A stretch of DNA of 64,000 bases from Sporanaerobium hydrogeniformans (GTDB lineage Bacteria > Bacillota > Clostridia > Lachnospirales > Cellulosilyticaceae): the NCBI RefSeq assembly GCF_002735925.1, contig NZ_PEDL01000001.1, forward strand, positions 1 to 64,000, given 5' to 3'. Positions 8,311 through 17,292 of the stretch are shown here, in pieces. A model generated the notes under the pieces. It was not told where the DNA came from, made no database searches, and was given only the letters and a program-made list of their open reading frames with translations. Position 1 is the stretch's first letter; every line of letters begins with the position of its first letter. The translations under genes and the position numbers were made by a program.

Positions 8311-9192
8311 ATGGGAATTTTTAAGAAAAGAATGACTGGATATACAAAGAGTACAATGATTAATCGTCAAACTGGCGCAGGTGCTTATTTTAAAAATTAT
8401 AATATTGAAACAGATACTTTTTCTAGTGCAGTTGAAGCTGGAAAGCTATTAGGTGCTACACAGGGTGGAGGGACATTCACAGCAAAACCTACAATAACAC
8501 CAATTGAAATTGATGGTGTTCCAAGTGCGGCAATGGGGCTTGAAGAAGTTGAAAGTTGGGAAGTAACTATGCAGGCTACTTTTATTGAAGTTAAGCCTGA
8601 GTTAATCACAAAGGTATTAGGAGCAGCTACACAAGTTAATGCAGTAAATGGAAAATATAAGAAGATTCAAGGAAAAATGAAGATTGATTTGGATGATTAT
8701 GAGAATAATATTACATTTCTTGGAGACATGGTAGGATATGATGATCCAGTAATCATTCAAGTTTATAATGCATTAAGCACAGATGGACTTTCTATGAACC
8801 CACAAGATAAGAAGTCTAGTACAATTTCTACAACATTTAAAGGCCATGTAAGTCCTATAGATTATGCAGTGCCACCATTTGCAATTTTTATACCAGTAAA
8901 AGGAGCTACTCTTGTAGCTGAATATGCAATAGGTGAAACAACTGGTACAACTAAAGCAACAGTAACAGCTATTACTGGTACTAGCAATACATTTAAGTAT
9001 ATTATAGGCACAGAAGAAACAGAAATTATAGAGGTTGGCGAAATATTAACAGGTGGAACTACATATACCACTAATTCAGATATTGAAGTCTCAGAAGGTG
9101 ATGTGATTTACATGTTTGAATTAGATGATACAAATAAAGTAGTTCAATTCAATATGCACACAGTAGCTAAAGAAGAAATTGCAGCAGTCTAA
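8311..9192 (+). CDS. Major tail (tube) protein
   Basis: A 293-residue beta-rich protein. Features: KNYNIETDTFSSAVEAGKLLGAT at the N-terminus, MGLEEVESWEVTMQATFIEV (about 74-93), and later VQFNMHTVAKE. Tail tube proteins of siphoviruses have this size, and this gene lies exactly between terminator and tail chaperones. Residues about 205-275 (Thr/Gly/Glu-rich, TTGTTKATVTAITGTSNTF) look like an inserted extra beta domain, possibly an Ig-like decoration on the tube surface. Good ribosome binding site (GGATGATGTAAG) upstream. Confidence 0.85.
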   Translation: MGIFKKRMTGYTKSTMINRQTGAGAYFKNYNIETDTFSSAVEAGKLLGATQGGGTFTAKPTITPIEIDGVPSAAMGLEEVESWEVTMQATFIEVKPELITKVLGAATQVNAVNGKYKKIQGKMKIDLDDYENNITFLGDMVGYDDPVIIQVYNALSTDGLSMNPQDKKSSTISTTFKGHVSPIDYAVPPFAIFIPVKGATLVAEYAIGETTGTTKATVTAITGTSNTFKYIIGTEETEIIEVGEILTGGTTYTTNSDIEVSEGDVIYMFELDDTNKVVQFNMHTVAKEEIAAV

Positions 9193-9206
9193 GGGGGAGA
9201 TAGTAG

Positions 9207-9539
9207 ATGAGAAAATTAACAGGTAAACATGTATTTGCAATGGCTAAAATTATCAAAGCCGCAAACATTAAAGAAGAACTTGGTGAAATTATTGCAAAGT
9301 CGCAAGAAGAAAAAATGAGTGTAGAAAAAGTTGGAATTGAAGGACTTATGACAGTAATTAATGCTTGTGGCGATGATAAAGTAGAGCAACGTGTATATGA
9401 TCTTTTAGACGATGTATTTGAAGCTAAGACAGCAGATATGTCTCTAGAGGCTATTGCTCAAAACTTCAAACAACTTGCACAAGAAAATAATCTTATGAGT
9501 TTTTTCAAGTCAGCAGGTCTTTTAAAGATGCAGAAATAA
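9207..9539 (+). CDS. Tail assembly chaperone, short form (gpG-like)
   Basis: A 110-residue helical, acidic protein, MRKLTGKHVFAMAKIIKAA, with ribosome binding site GGGGGAGA. Position between tube and tape measure genes and its size identify the gpG-type chaperone that coats the tape measure during tail assembly. Its 3' end carries two in-frame slippery heptamers, T_TTT_TTC (9500-9506) and T_TTA_AAG (9521-9527), either of which allows a -1 shift into the following frame; see the joined product. Confidence 0.88.
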   Translation: MRKLTGKHVFAMAKIIKAANIKEELGEIIAKSQEEKMSVEKVGIEGLMTVINACGDDKVEQRVYDLLDDVFEAKTADMSLEAIAQNFKQLAQENNLMSFFKSAGLLKMQK

Positions 9540-9802
9540 GAGACTTGCTATATACACGTTATGGAGGAGCAGTTAGTGAAGTGCTCCTCCTTGAGTACGA
9601 GGATTTCCTAAGACAAATTAATGTTGCAATTGAAGAAAAAAGAGAAGAACAGGTATTTACTCGCTGGATAAATGGATATCAGAACGAAATGAGTTTAGAT
9701 GAATTTAAGCAAAAAGTAAACTTCAAAAAGCTTAGTGAAATTTACATAGAAAATAAAGATGTAGAGACTGTACTTGATGATTTACTTAAGAAATTTGGAT
9801 AG
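9207..9802 (+). CDS. Tail assembly chaperone, frameshifted long form (gpGT-like)
   Basis: The downstream frame (open from 9491 to the TAA before 9803) lies -1 relative to the gpG-like gene and has no ATG or clear ribosome binding site at its left end; its first possible start is a TTG at 9545. Both slippery heptamers are in the zero frame and inside the overlap. The -1 product after the second site would read LLKDAEIRDLLYTRYGGA and continue about 90 residues to VLDDLLKKFG. A 9-bp perfect GC-rich hairpin (9563-9571 with 9582-9590) follows about 36 bases downstream of the second heptamer. Conserved -1 frameshifting here is the rule in long-tailed phages. Translate by joining 9207 to the slip site, then the -1 frame to 9802. 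Confidence 0.75.
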
Positions 9803-9816
9803 AAAGGAGGTAAATC

Positions 9817-12222
9817 ATGAATATATTTACTTTGATGGGTACGATACTTGTGGATAACTCAAAGGCTAATGAATCTATATCCAAAACAGGAAAAGAAAGC
9901 GAAGGATTGGCTAATAAACTAGGAAGTGGATTAGCTAATGCAGCTAAGATAGCGGGGGCGGCTATCTTGGCAATAGGAGTGGCAGCATCAGGAATGGCTA
10001 TTAAGGCTGTGAGTGCTAGTGATGATTGTAAAAAGGCCCTTAATAACTTGCAAACTCAAACTGGAGCTACAAACGAGGAAATGGAAGGACTTAAAGGTTC
10101 ACTTTTAAGTATCTATGGAGCCAATTATGGTGAGTCATTTGAAGATGTAGCAAGTGCACTAGCAAGTGTAAAACAACAAACAAACCTAACTGGTCAAGAA
10201 CTAGAGAATACAGCTAAGAATGCAATTGTATTAAGAGACACATTTGATTGGGAAGTAGATGAACAACTTAATGCAGTTAACCAACTTGTAAAAAACTTTG
10301 GGATATCTTCTGATGAGGCATTTAACTTAATTGCACAAGGTGCACAAAACGGTCTTAATGCACAAGGGGATTTAATGGACATTGTAAAGGAGTATAGTGT
10401 GCATTTTGCACAACTAGGACTTGATTCAGAAGATATGTTTAATATTCTTAAAAATGGGGCAGAAACTGGTGCCTTTTCAATGGACAAGTTGGGGGATGCA
10501 CTCAAGGAGTTTGGTATTCGCTTAAAAGCAGGTGATGCAGATGAATCTTTAACGTCATTAGGCCTAAATGCTGATGAACTTAAGAGAAAGTTCAATGAAG
10601 GTGGAGAAAGTGCAAAACAAGCTTTTCAACAAGTTAATAAGGCATTAGTTGAATGTGAAGATGTAACTTTAAGAAACCAATATGCAACTAGTATGTATGG
10701 AACCATGTGGGAAGATTTAGGGGTAGAAGCTACATTAGCCTTATCTAATATCAATGGGGAATTTGATTCAACTATTAATACTATGCAACAAATAGACAGT
10801 ATTAAGTATGACTCATTTGGGGAAGCTATGGCAGGAATAGGAAGGCAAGTTGAAGTAGGCATTTTGGTGCCTTTAGGAGATAGTCTAATGCCACTTCTAA
10901 ATGATTTTGCGAATTGGATTAACTCTCATATGCCAGAAATTCAATCCGTAATAGAGGTTGCAATGGAGGGAGTAAGAATAGCAGTTGAAGTGGCTAGCGA
11001 TATCTTTAATACATTAGTAGACGCTATAAAATATCTGCTACCAGTTTTGCAACAATTGTCACCTATCATTGCAGGAGTAGTAGCAGGATTTGCAGCCTTC
11101 CAAATCATTACGACAGTATCTTCTTTATTTACAACGCTTAGTGGAATAGTAGCAACAGTAACAGCAACTATAACAGCAGCAGGAGGAGTTACAGCGGCAT
11201 TAGGTGCAGCAGTAGCGGCAATAGCAAGTCCAATTACCATAGCAGTAGCAGCAATAGGGGCTTTAGTGGCAGCACTTGTTTATCTGTATAACAACAATGA
11301 AGATGTAAGAAATGCTTTGAATGAGTGCTGGGAAGCTATTAAACAGTTATTTAGTAGTGCTGTAGAAGTTATAAAAGGTGTAATTAATACATTCGTGGAA
11401 GTGTTTAAGACAATTTGGAGTAAATATGGAACAGATATACAAGAAATAATACAGAAAGTATGGGACTATATAGGGCAAGTTTTTAAGACAGCTATAGACC
11501 TGATTACAGACATATTCAAGGTTTTTTCAGCAGCTTTTCAAGGTGATTGGTCTGGAATGTGGGAAGCAGTAAAAGAATTAGTATCTAATCTATGGAACAA
11601 TATCACAGAGTTATTAAAAGCTTGGCTAGATTTACTTGTTGTTTCAATTGTTAATATTGGACAAGCTATGCTAGAAGCAGGAAAAGAAATTTTTAATAAG
11701 TTATGGGAAGGTATAAAAAATGTATGGCAATCAATTAAAACTTGGTTAGAAGCAGCAAAGCAAGATCCAATTAAAACTATAACAGGAATTGGATCAGCCA
11801 TGTTTAATGCAGGAAAAGAAATCTTTAGTAAGTTATGGGAGGGTATAAAAAATGTTTGGAGTGGGATTCAATCATGGGTATCTGACAAGGTAAATTGGAT
11901 TAAAGATAAAGTGATGTTTTGGCAAAAAAGCGAATCTAGTATGGATAAAAGCAAGGCAGACGGAAGTCATGCAGGAGGCATAAATAGCGTACCTTATGAT
12001 GGCTATTTGGCAGAGTTACACAAAGGTGAACGTGTATTAACAGCGAGTGAGAACAATGCTTTAAATGATGAAGATCAAGCAAGAGAGCCAAATGTACAAC
12101 CTATAATTATCAATATGTACTACCCACAAGTAAATAGTAAAGATAACATTAAAACCACTAGTAGACAACTTAGAGAGCAGATATTAAGTGGAGACAGAGC
12201 ACTAGGATTGAAAGGAAGATAA
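9817..12222 (+). CDS. Tape measure protein
   Basis: An 801-residue protein that sets tail length. The N-terminus reads FTLMGTILVDNSKANESISKTGK. A hydrophobic stretch sits near residues 38-62 (AAKIAGAAILAIGVAASGMA). A region near 410-480 with several hydrophobic, Ala/Gly-rich segments may form the membrane-insertion part used in DNA ejection. Residues about 620-690 hold two near-identical repeats of AGKEIF-x-KLWEGIKNVW. The C-terminal GGINSVPYDGYLAELHKGERVL motif is common to Bacillota tape measures. AGGAGG site 6 bases before the start. Tail length would scale to roughly 120 nm at 0.15 nm per residue (family rule, not measured). Confidence 0.95.
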   Translation: MNIFTLMGTILVDNSKANESISKTGKESEGLANKLGSGLANAAKIAGAAILAIGVAASGMAIKAVSASDDCKKALNNLQTQTGATNEEMEGLKGSLLSIYGANYGESFEDVASALASVKQQTNLTGQELENTAKNAIVLRDTFDWEVDEQLNAVNQLVKNFGISSDEAFNLIAQGAQNGLNAQGDLMDIVKEYSVHFAQLGLDSEDMFNILKNGAETGAFSMDKLGDALKEFGIRLKAGDADESLTSLGLNADELKRKFNEGGESAKQAFQQVNKALVECEDVTLRNQYATSMYGTMWEDLGVEATLALSNINGEFDSTINTMQQIDSIKYDSFGEAMAGIGRQVEVGILVPLGDSLMPLLNDFANWINSHMPEIQSVIEVAMEGVRIAVEVASDIFNTLVDAIKYLLPVLQQLSPIIAGVVAGFAAFQIITTVSSLFTTLSGIVATVTATITAAGGVTAALGAAVAAIASPITIAVAAIGALVAALVYLYNNNEDVRNALNECWEAIKQLFSSAVEVIKGVINTFVEVFKTIWSKYGTDIQEIIQKVWDYIGQVFKTAIDLITDIFKVFSAAFQGDWSGMWEAVKELVSNLWNNITELLKAWLDLLVVSIVNIGQAMLEAGKEIFNKLWEGIKNVWQSIKTWLEAAKQDPIKTITGIGSAMFNAGKEIFSKLWEGIKNVWSGIQSWVSDKVNWIKDKVMFWQKSESSMDKSKADGSHAGGINSVPYDGYLAELHKGERVLTASENNALNDEDQAREPNVQPIIINMYYPQVNSKDNIKTTSRQLREQILSGDRALGLKGR
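11679..11862 (+). repeat. Tandem repeat inside tape measure gene
   Basis: Two copies, about 132 bases apart (from about 11679 and about 11811), encode AGKEIFNKLWEGIKNVW and AGKEIFSKLWEGIKNVW. DNA is nearly identical across about 50 bases. Repeats of this kind with conserved Trp spacing are typical of tape measure evolution by duplication. Confidence 0.7.
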
Positions 12223-12225
12223 AGC

Positions 12226-13050
12226 ATGGGATTAAGTAGAATAGGATGGTGTAGTTTTGCAGGTGTAACAGTTAGCAATTTAGACTTTAACCTTGCTACT
12301 CCTAAGTTAGTAAGTGTAGATAGACCATGTAGTCCTACAATGCAATACCAGGAGTTTATAGCTCCATATAGACATGGTAGTAAATACTATGAGAACAGGT
12401 ATGATGACATAGAAATAAGGGTAGTAATAGGTTTTAATGGTACAGCTACAGAGAGGCAAGCAAAGATTACCAATTTACTTCAACAATGGATAGGTAAAAA
12501 GGATAAATTGGTCTTTGCAGATAGGCCAAATCTTTTCTATAAAGCTAGATTTTATAAGAGTGTTACAGGTAAAGACAGTGGCACATTTACGCAGCTTACA
12601 ATAACATTTATAGCTAGCTTTTGTATGTATGAGTTTTATGGTGATTTAAGAGATATTTTAGTTAAGGATATGGATATGCTTGCAGATGATATAGGTGCTT
12701 TAATAAATCGTGCTACATGGCAAGGCATAACATCATACACAGCTAAAATCATAACTAATACAGGCAATTTTGAATCTAAGCCACTCATTGAGGTAACTGG
12801 AACAGCTACATTATTAACTTTCGAGTTAAATAATGTAGAGTTTTCTATAGCAAACATAAACGGAACAGTTTACATAGATTGTGAAGAGATGAATGTATAT
12901 AAGATCGTAAACAACAAAAAATTATCTGTATTATCACAGTGGCAAGGTGACTTCCCTATAGTCCCAACAGGAGAAAGTACTGTTTATATTGGTGGAGTAG
13001 GTTTAAATGTAGCTATTACAGTAGACTTTAAAAATACTTACATAGTATAA
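12226..13050 (+). CDS. Distal tail protein (Dit)
   Basis: A 274-residue protein with the Dit/gp19.1 layout: an N-terminal barrel with the YQEFIAPYRHGSKYYENRYDD-type stretch (residues 38-57) and the RQAKITNLLQQWIGKKDKLVFAD helix-strand, followed by a C-terminal galectin-like beta domain beginning near 165 (KIITNTGNFESKPLIEV). Dit forms the hexameric hub linking the tail tube to the baseplate. It starts 4 bases after the tape measure stop. Confidence 0.88.
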   Translation: MGLSRIGWCSFAGVTVSNLDFNLATPKLVSVDRPCSPTMQYQEFIAPYRHGSKYYENRYDDIEIRVVIGFNGTATERQAKITNLLQQWIGKKDKLVFADRPNLFYKARFYKSVTGKDSGTFTQLTITFIASFCMYEFYGDLRDILVKDMDMLADDIGALINRATWQGITSYTAKIITNTGNFESKPLIEVTGTATLLTFELNNVEFSIANINGTVYIDCEEMNVYKIVNNKKLSVLSQWQGDFPIVPTGESTVYIGGVGLNVAITVDFKNTYIV

Positions 13051-13062
13051 AGGAGGCTAGAT

Positions 13063-15093
13063 ATGCTTAAGATAGAAAATGTAGAAGGAACAGTATTAGC
13101 CTTTTTGAATAATTTAACAGAAGCAAAAGCCTATGAAGTGCTTAATGGAGAGTATATGCTCTCTTTTGTGGCTACAATAGACCACTTAAAGACAGATTAT
13201 CTTTATGATAATGAAAACCTTATTAATTATGAAAATGACTTGTTTAGAGTTATTAAATTAGAAGAATTGCATGATGAAGATAATATGATTACTGTGGCAG
13301 TTACAGCAGAACACATAAGTTATGATTTGATTAATAACGTCCTAAATAGCTTTAACTACATAAATAAAAACTGTGCGGAAGTTATGACTCATTGCTTGCT
13401 AGGGACTGGATTTAATCTAAGAAATTGCGATATTACAAAAAAGACAGATATACAGTACAAGGAATCATGTAATAGTAAACAAATCTCTATCGCTATAGCT
13501 AATAACTGGCAAGGCGAATTAAAGTATTACAGATATTATATAGACGTATTGCAGAACAGAGGAGTTAATAGAGGCACAGGCTTTATCTTTGGTAAAAATT
13601 TAAAATCAGTAAAGCGTATTCGCAATTTCGCAGAGGATACTTTATCGTATGAGGTAGAAATAGTAGAAGGTAGCGAAATAGATGAACTAGGTCAATACGA
13701 TTTAGGTGACACTATTAGAGTTATGGATGAAAGATTAAACATTGACTATGAATGTAAAATCGTTGAGATAGAAAAAGATATTTTAACAGGAATGAATAGT
13801 CGTGTTGTGCTAGGTGATGCAATAAAAGACATGAGAAGCAGCTTTAGTAGTGTAAAAAAACAAGTAGATGAAGTAAAAGAAGTTATTGATATAAATATGG
13901 CTGATTGGGACAAAATTAAAGAAATTACTAATGCGAACGGGGATATTATACTTGGAAAATTAAATGCTTTGACGGGCATTGCATCTAAAATAGTAAATAG
14001 CACAGGTACTTTTGAGCATAGGGACAATGCTCTCTATTGGCAAGACCAACCAACCAAAGAGGATAGTACGTTTGCTACTTTGTGGTCAGCAAAAGGTATA
14101 GTATTTGCTAACAACAAAGATGCTCAAGGTGAATGGATATGGGAGAGTGCTTTAGATAGTGAGGGTATTATAGCTAACCAAGTAACGGCTAGTGCAATAA
14201 ATGCGTTATCAGTCAATGCCATAGAGGTGCTTTGTACTAAACTTACAGCACAGACAATCCAAGGTCTAACAATTGAGGGCGGAGTTATCTATAGTGGAGA
14301 TAGAACAACAGGAAACTATATAGAGGTGAGTCCTAATAATCCTATCAAAATATGGAAAAACAAAAAACTTGTAGGAGAACTGGGTTATACAAATGGTGAT
14401 GGTACAGGTGGAGGTAGGCTTGCTTTATATTCTGAAGGTGGAACTAAAAACATGGAGTTTAGTGTCACGGGTGAAGGTAATAACAAACTTTTTTTTAATG
14501 GAGGAAGCAATGTTATTTATGACGAGAATGTTGGTGGATATGTGCCTAGCGATACAAACGCAGTAACAGAGGTTGATGGAATTTTAAAATTTAGCTCATC
14601 AAAAAGACCTCAATTAGATGGAAATGGAGATGCTACTCAATTGTGTACAAGAGGAGAGGCTCAATCATTTGTAAATAGTGCAAAAGCAAATGATAGTGGC
14701 TCATATTATTGTGTTACAAGTGTTGCAGATGGACATAGCCATACTTACTCAAGCGTTCCAAACCACAGCCATACTGTATCAACCTTCTCGGATATTAGAC
14801 TAAAAGAAAATATAGAAGCTTGCACGGACGAAGAGTTGTTAGATGCATTAGATATATTAAATGTCTACAGATATAATTTTATAAATGATAAAGATGAATG
14901 TTTTGGAGTAATCGCACAGGAATTGCTTAAAAATAAACTAACAGCAATGCTAATTGAAAAAGATGAAAATGGATATTATAGGGTATTTTATCAAGGGTTA
15001 GGAGTGCTATCTATTGGAATAAACAAGATATTAATTAAGCGAATGCATGAAATAAATAATAGATTATCCAAAATAGAGAGGGTGAGTAAATGA
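13063..15093 (+). CDS. Tail-associated protein (Tal) with C-terminal S74-like chaperone
   Basis: A 676-residue baseplate protein. Residues 1-380 match phage tail-associated/prophage endopeptidase proteins (LAFLNNLTEAKAYEVLNGEY at the N-terminus, AEHISYDLINNV, YDLGDTIRV). A beta-helix or linker region follows. The C-terminus from about residue 575 (FSDIRLKENIEACT, then LDALDILNVYRYNF and CFGVIAQEL) is a peptidase S74 intramolecular chaperone. That domain trimerises fibres and, in many proteins, cuts itself off; the Ser of the canonical catalytic pair would be in SDIRLKEN. Ribosome binding site AAGGAGG. The stop overlaps the next gene by ATGA. Confidence 0.85.
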   Translation: MLKIENVEGTVLAFLNNLTEAKAYEVLNGEYMLSFVATIDHLKTDYLYDNENLINYENDLFRVIKLEELHDEDNMITVAVTAEHISYDLINNVLNSFNYINKNCAEVMTHCLLGTGFNLRNCDITKKTDIQYKESCNSKQISIAIANNWQGELKYYRYYIDVLQNRGVNRGTGFIFGKNLKSVKRIRNFAEDTLSYEVEIVEGSEIDELGQYDLGDTIRVMDERLNIDYECKIVEIEKDILTGMNSRVVLGDAIKDMRSSFSSVKKQVDEVKEVIDINMADWDKIKEITNANGDIILGKLNALTGIASKIVNSTGTFEHRDNALYWQDQPTKEDSTFATLWSAKGIVFANNKDAQGEWIWESALDSEGIIANQVTASAINALSVNAIEVLCTKLTAQTIQGLTIEGGVIYSGDRTTGNYIEVSPNNPIKIWKNKKLVGELGYTNGDGTGGGRLALYSEGGTKNMEFSVTGEGNNKLFFNGGSNVIYDENVGGYVPSDTNAVTEVDGILKFSSSKRPQLDGNGDATQLCTRGEAQSFVNSAKANDSGSYYCVTSVADGHSHTYSSVPNHSHTVSTFSDIRLKENIEACTDEELLDALDILNVYRYNFINDKDECFGVIAQELLKNKLTAMLIEKDENGYYRVFYQGLGVLSIGINKILIKRMHEINNRLSKIERVSK

Positions 15094-15926
15094 CGTTAGA
15101 AACTTTAAACTATAATACGGACAGCGGAGCAGACGCTATTAAAAAGCTAGACAGGAACCAACGAGCACTAAAAAATCAAGTAGAAAATGTGTCCGTAGAA
15201 GTAATTGATAATCTAACATCTATGGATATAGATAAGCCATTAAGTGCAAGACAAGGCAAGGTATTAGATGATAAAATAATCCTCTTGCAAGATGACGTAA
15301 GTGATATGAATGACGTTGGTATAGAGGGTTCTTTAGCAAATAAAATCAATAATTGTTCTGCTGACGGAGGGCTTGTTACTGCAGAGAATCTTAATAACAT
15401 AGCCTTGAAGCAAGGATTTTACTCTGTGTCTAATACTGTAGCTACAACAGTGCTAGGCACCACTCAATCATATGGATATGAAGTAATTGTTTCAGCCTAC
15501 AACAAAAACTCATACGCTTCTCAAATTTGGATAAGAAACGTTGTTAATGAAGTATACTCTAGACAATATAATGGTACAACATGGACTTGGAAACCAATCG
15601 CCACAACTGAAAAAACAGACATTTCAAACGCATTTCTAAATGGATGGTCGAATTATGGCAATGGGTATATGGGAGCAATGGTTGAAAAAAACGGAAACAA
15701 GATTACTTGTAGTGGAATAATTAAATCTGGAACCTTGACTGCTGGAACATATTTATTTAAGCTACCAACTGGTTTTATACCGAGTACCAGACAAATTACA
15801 TTCATGGTAAGCACCACAGGGACTCTAGTTGCATTAGACGTTCAGACAAATGGCAATGTTCAAATTCCTTTTACTGTAACTCTTGCAAATTGGTTTTCAT
15901 TAAATACATTTGAAATAGAGCTATAA
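15090..15926 (+). CDS. Tail fibre / receptor-binding protein
   Basis: A 278-residue protein. The N-terminal part (residues 1-90) is predicted helical and attaches to the baseplate; it contains SMDIDKPLSARQGKVLDDK, a motif seen in many short tail fibres. The rest (residues about 105-278) is rich in Thr, Asn and aromatic residues, for instance QIWIRNVVNEVYSRQYNGTTWTW split over two strands, consistent with a trimeric beta-structured host-binding tip. The host receptor cannot be told. ATGA overlap with the Tal gene. Confidence 0.75.
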   Translation: MTLETLNYNTDSGADAIKKLDRNQRALKNQVENVSVEVIDNLTSMDIDKPLSARQGKVLDDKIILLQDDVSDMNDVGIEGSLANKINNCSADGGLVTAENLNNIALKQGFYSVSNTVATTVLGTTQSYGYEVIVSAYNKNSYASQIWIRNVVNEVYSRQYNGTTWTWKPIATTEKTDISNAFLNGWSNYGNGYMGAMVEKNGNKITCSGIIKSGTLTAGTYLFKLPTGFIPSTRQITFMVSTTGTLVALDVQTNGNVQIPFTVTLANWFSLNTFEIEL

Positions 15927-15937
15927 GGGGTGATAAT

Positions 15938-16228
15938 GTGGAAGGACAAGAATTACAAATTATAGAAACAGAATATGGTAAATTTACAAACAATACAGTT
16001 ACATGTCAAACAGCAGAAGAAGTGTATCAAAAATGGTTGGCTGATAATTTTAAATTAGTAGACGGAGAGTATATAGCATTAACAGAAGAAGAAAAACAAG
16101 AACAAACGAAGATTTTATCAGACAAAGAAAGAATAGAAATATTAGAAGCACAGCTAGAGGCATCATCACAGAACCAAGAGTTTTTAGAGGGGTGTCTAAT
16201 GGAAATGGCACAGATGGTATATGCTTAG
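15938..16228 (+). CDS. Small acidic tail-region protein
   Basis: A 96-residue acidic, largely helical protein (MEGQELQIIETEYGKFTNNT). It has a C-terminal coiled coil (SDKERIEILEAQLEAS) and a closing EGCLMEMAQMVY. Genes like this sit between tail fibre and XkdX/holin genes in Bacillota prophages; function is unknown. GTG start 7 bases after AAGGGGTG. An ATG two bases earlier is in another frame and stops quickly. Confidence 0.7.
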   Translation: MEGQELQIIETEYGKFTNNTVTCQTAEEVYQKWLADNFKLVDGEYIALTEEEKQEQTKILSDKERIEILEAQLEASSQNQEFLEGCLMEMAQMVYA

Positions 16229-16271
16229 GCATTTGCTATATAAGCTTATTTTTGGAAAGGAGGGAGGGGTA

Positions 16272-16406
16272 ATGATGGCTATGTTATTTGCAACTAAAAT
16301 CATTTTAGGCAAGGCTACGTTTGCACAAGTACCACGTCTTTTAAAAGATCAAGTTAAAGAACTTTTAGAAGATGCTGGAATGGGTGAGTTAGCAGTGCAA
16401 GAATAA
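16272..16406 (+). CDS. CD1375-like small phage protein
   Basis: A 44-residue protein, MMAMLFATKIILGKATFAQ, then VPRLLKDQVKELLEDAG. This matches the small conserved protein called CD1375 family in clostridial prophages; function unknown. The start at 16272 follows an excellent AAGGAGGGAGGGG site. An open frame extends upstream to 16221 but its first codons contain that site, so the longer form is unlikely. Confidence 0.75.
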   Translation: MMAMLFATKIILGKATFAQVPRLLKDQVKELLEDAGMGELAVQE

Positions 16407-16457
16407 TATATAGAGGGGCATAATTAGTGCCCTTTTTAAAGAGATGGGGTGATGTAG

Positions 16458-16739
16458 TTGGAAACAGCTGTACTAGTTACTATACTGGGACTGATTTTAA
16501 CTATTATTAATATAGCAGATAGACTTTTTAATGCTAAGGAAAGGGTTAAGGCGATAGGTGCCAAGGATGCTGTCACAGAGGTAGATATATCTACTATAAA
16601 GCAAGGAAATGCTACTATCCTTGTCCAGTTAGAAAAGATGGACACTAAGATGGACAACTACCAGGAGCGACTTGTAAGGGTAGAAGAGAGCGCAAAGCAG
16701 GCTCACAAGCGAATAGATGGTATAGAAGGGAGACTATAA
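16458..16739 (+). CDS. XhlA-like membrane protein with coiled coil
   Basis: A 93-residue protein with one N-terminal transmembrane helix (AVLVTILGLILTIINIAD, residues 4-21) followed by a charged coiled coil (LEKMDTKMDNYQERLVRVEE and RIDGIEGRL). Topology resembles hemolysin XhlA proteins that cooperate with holins. TTG start with GGTGAT 5-6 bases upstream. It lies in the lysis cassette. Confidence 0.65.
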   Translation: METAVLVTILGLILTIINIADRLFNAKERVKAIGAKDAVTEVDISTIKQGNATILVQLEKMDTKMDNYQERLVRVEESAKQAHKRIDGIEGRL

Positions 16740-16743
16740 AGTT

Positions 16744-17007
16744 ATGGGGCTTAAATGGATTAGTAAGCCAAAAAGAAAAAAGGAGTACAGTAAAATTATT
16801 GTAGCTATAGTGCTTAGTTTTTGCATTGTAGTCACTATTTTTAGTATGGCCCTTATGTGGAGGACAGGAGATACAAGTGCTCTTGCATATCTTATACCAG
16901 CAGTATTTGCAGAGACAGGTATTGTAATAAGTTTTTACCTGGACAAGAGCAAGAAAGAAAATATCAATAAGAATAAGAAAATAGAAGGGAATGATTTAGA
17001 TGTTTAG
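16744..17007 (+). CDS. Two-helix membrane protein, possible holin component
   Basis: An 87-residue protein with a basic N-terminus (WISKPKRKKEYSK), two transmembrane segments (IIVAIVLSFCIVVTIFSMAL and LAYLIPAVFAETGIVISFYL) and a charged tail (DKSKKENINKNKK). This is a class II holin or accessory topology. No specific family recognised. It overlaps the next gene by 8 bases. Confidence 0.6.
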   Translation: MGLKWISKPKRKKEYSKIIVAIVLSFCIVVTIFSMALMWRTGDTSALAYLIPAVFAETGIVISFYLDKSKKENINKNKKIEGNDLDV

Positions 17008-17290
17008 TATCGAACAAATTTTATTACTAATGGGAGTATTAGTATTTTTAGTTACAGCAGTAGTAGAGGTTACAAAAAAGCTTGTGCCTATCAAAACGGA
17101 CTATTATGTTTTAGGTGTAAGCGTGCTGCTTAGTGTATTAAGCTACTTAGTATATGTAAGCTATAACAAGGCAGCTATTATCTGGTACTACATAGTAGGA
17201 GCCATCACACTTGGATTTTTAGTAGCATATGTATCCATGTTTGGCTGGGAGAAATTTATAAAGCTGTGGGAGCAGTCAAGGAGGGGTTAG
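17000..17290 (+). CDS. Phage holin (three transmembrane helices)
   Basis: A 96-residue protein with three hydrophobic segments: SIEQILLLMGVLVFLVTAVV, YYVLGVSVLLSVLSYLVYV and IIWYYIVGAITLGFLVAYVS, ending in a short basic tail (WEQSRRG). Size, topology and position just before the endolysin identify it as a holin that opens the membrane at lysis time. Its end overlaps the open frame that precedes the endolysin start. Confidence 0.78.
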   Translation: MFSIEQILLLMGVLVFLVTAVVEVTKKLVPIKTDYYVLGVSVLLSVLSYLVYVSYNKAAIIWYYIVGAITLGFLVAYVSMFGWEKFIKLWEQSRRG

Positions 17291-17292
17291 CA

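Noticed and set aside
9545-9802. Separate gene with TTG start after the tail chaperone
   Set aside because: Better explained as the -1 frameshift extension of the preceding gene; no ribosome binding site at the TTG.
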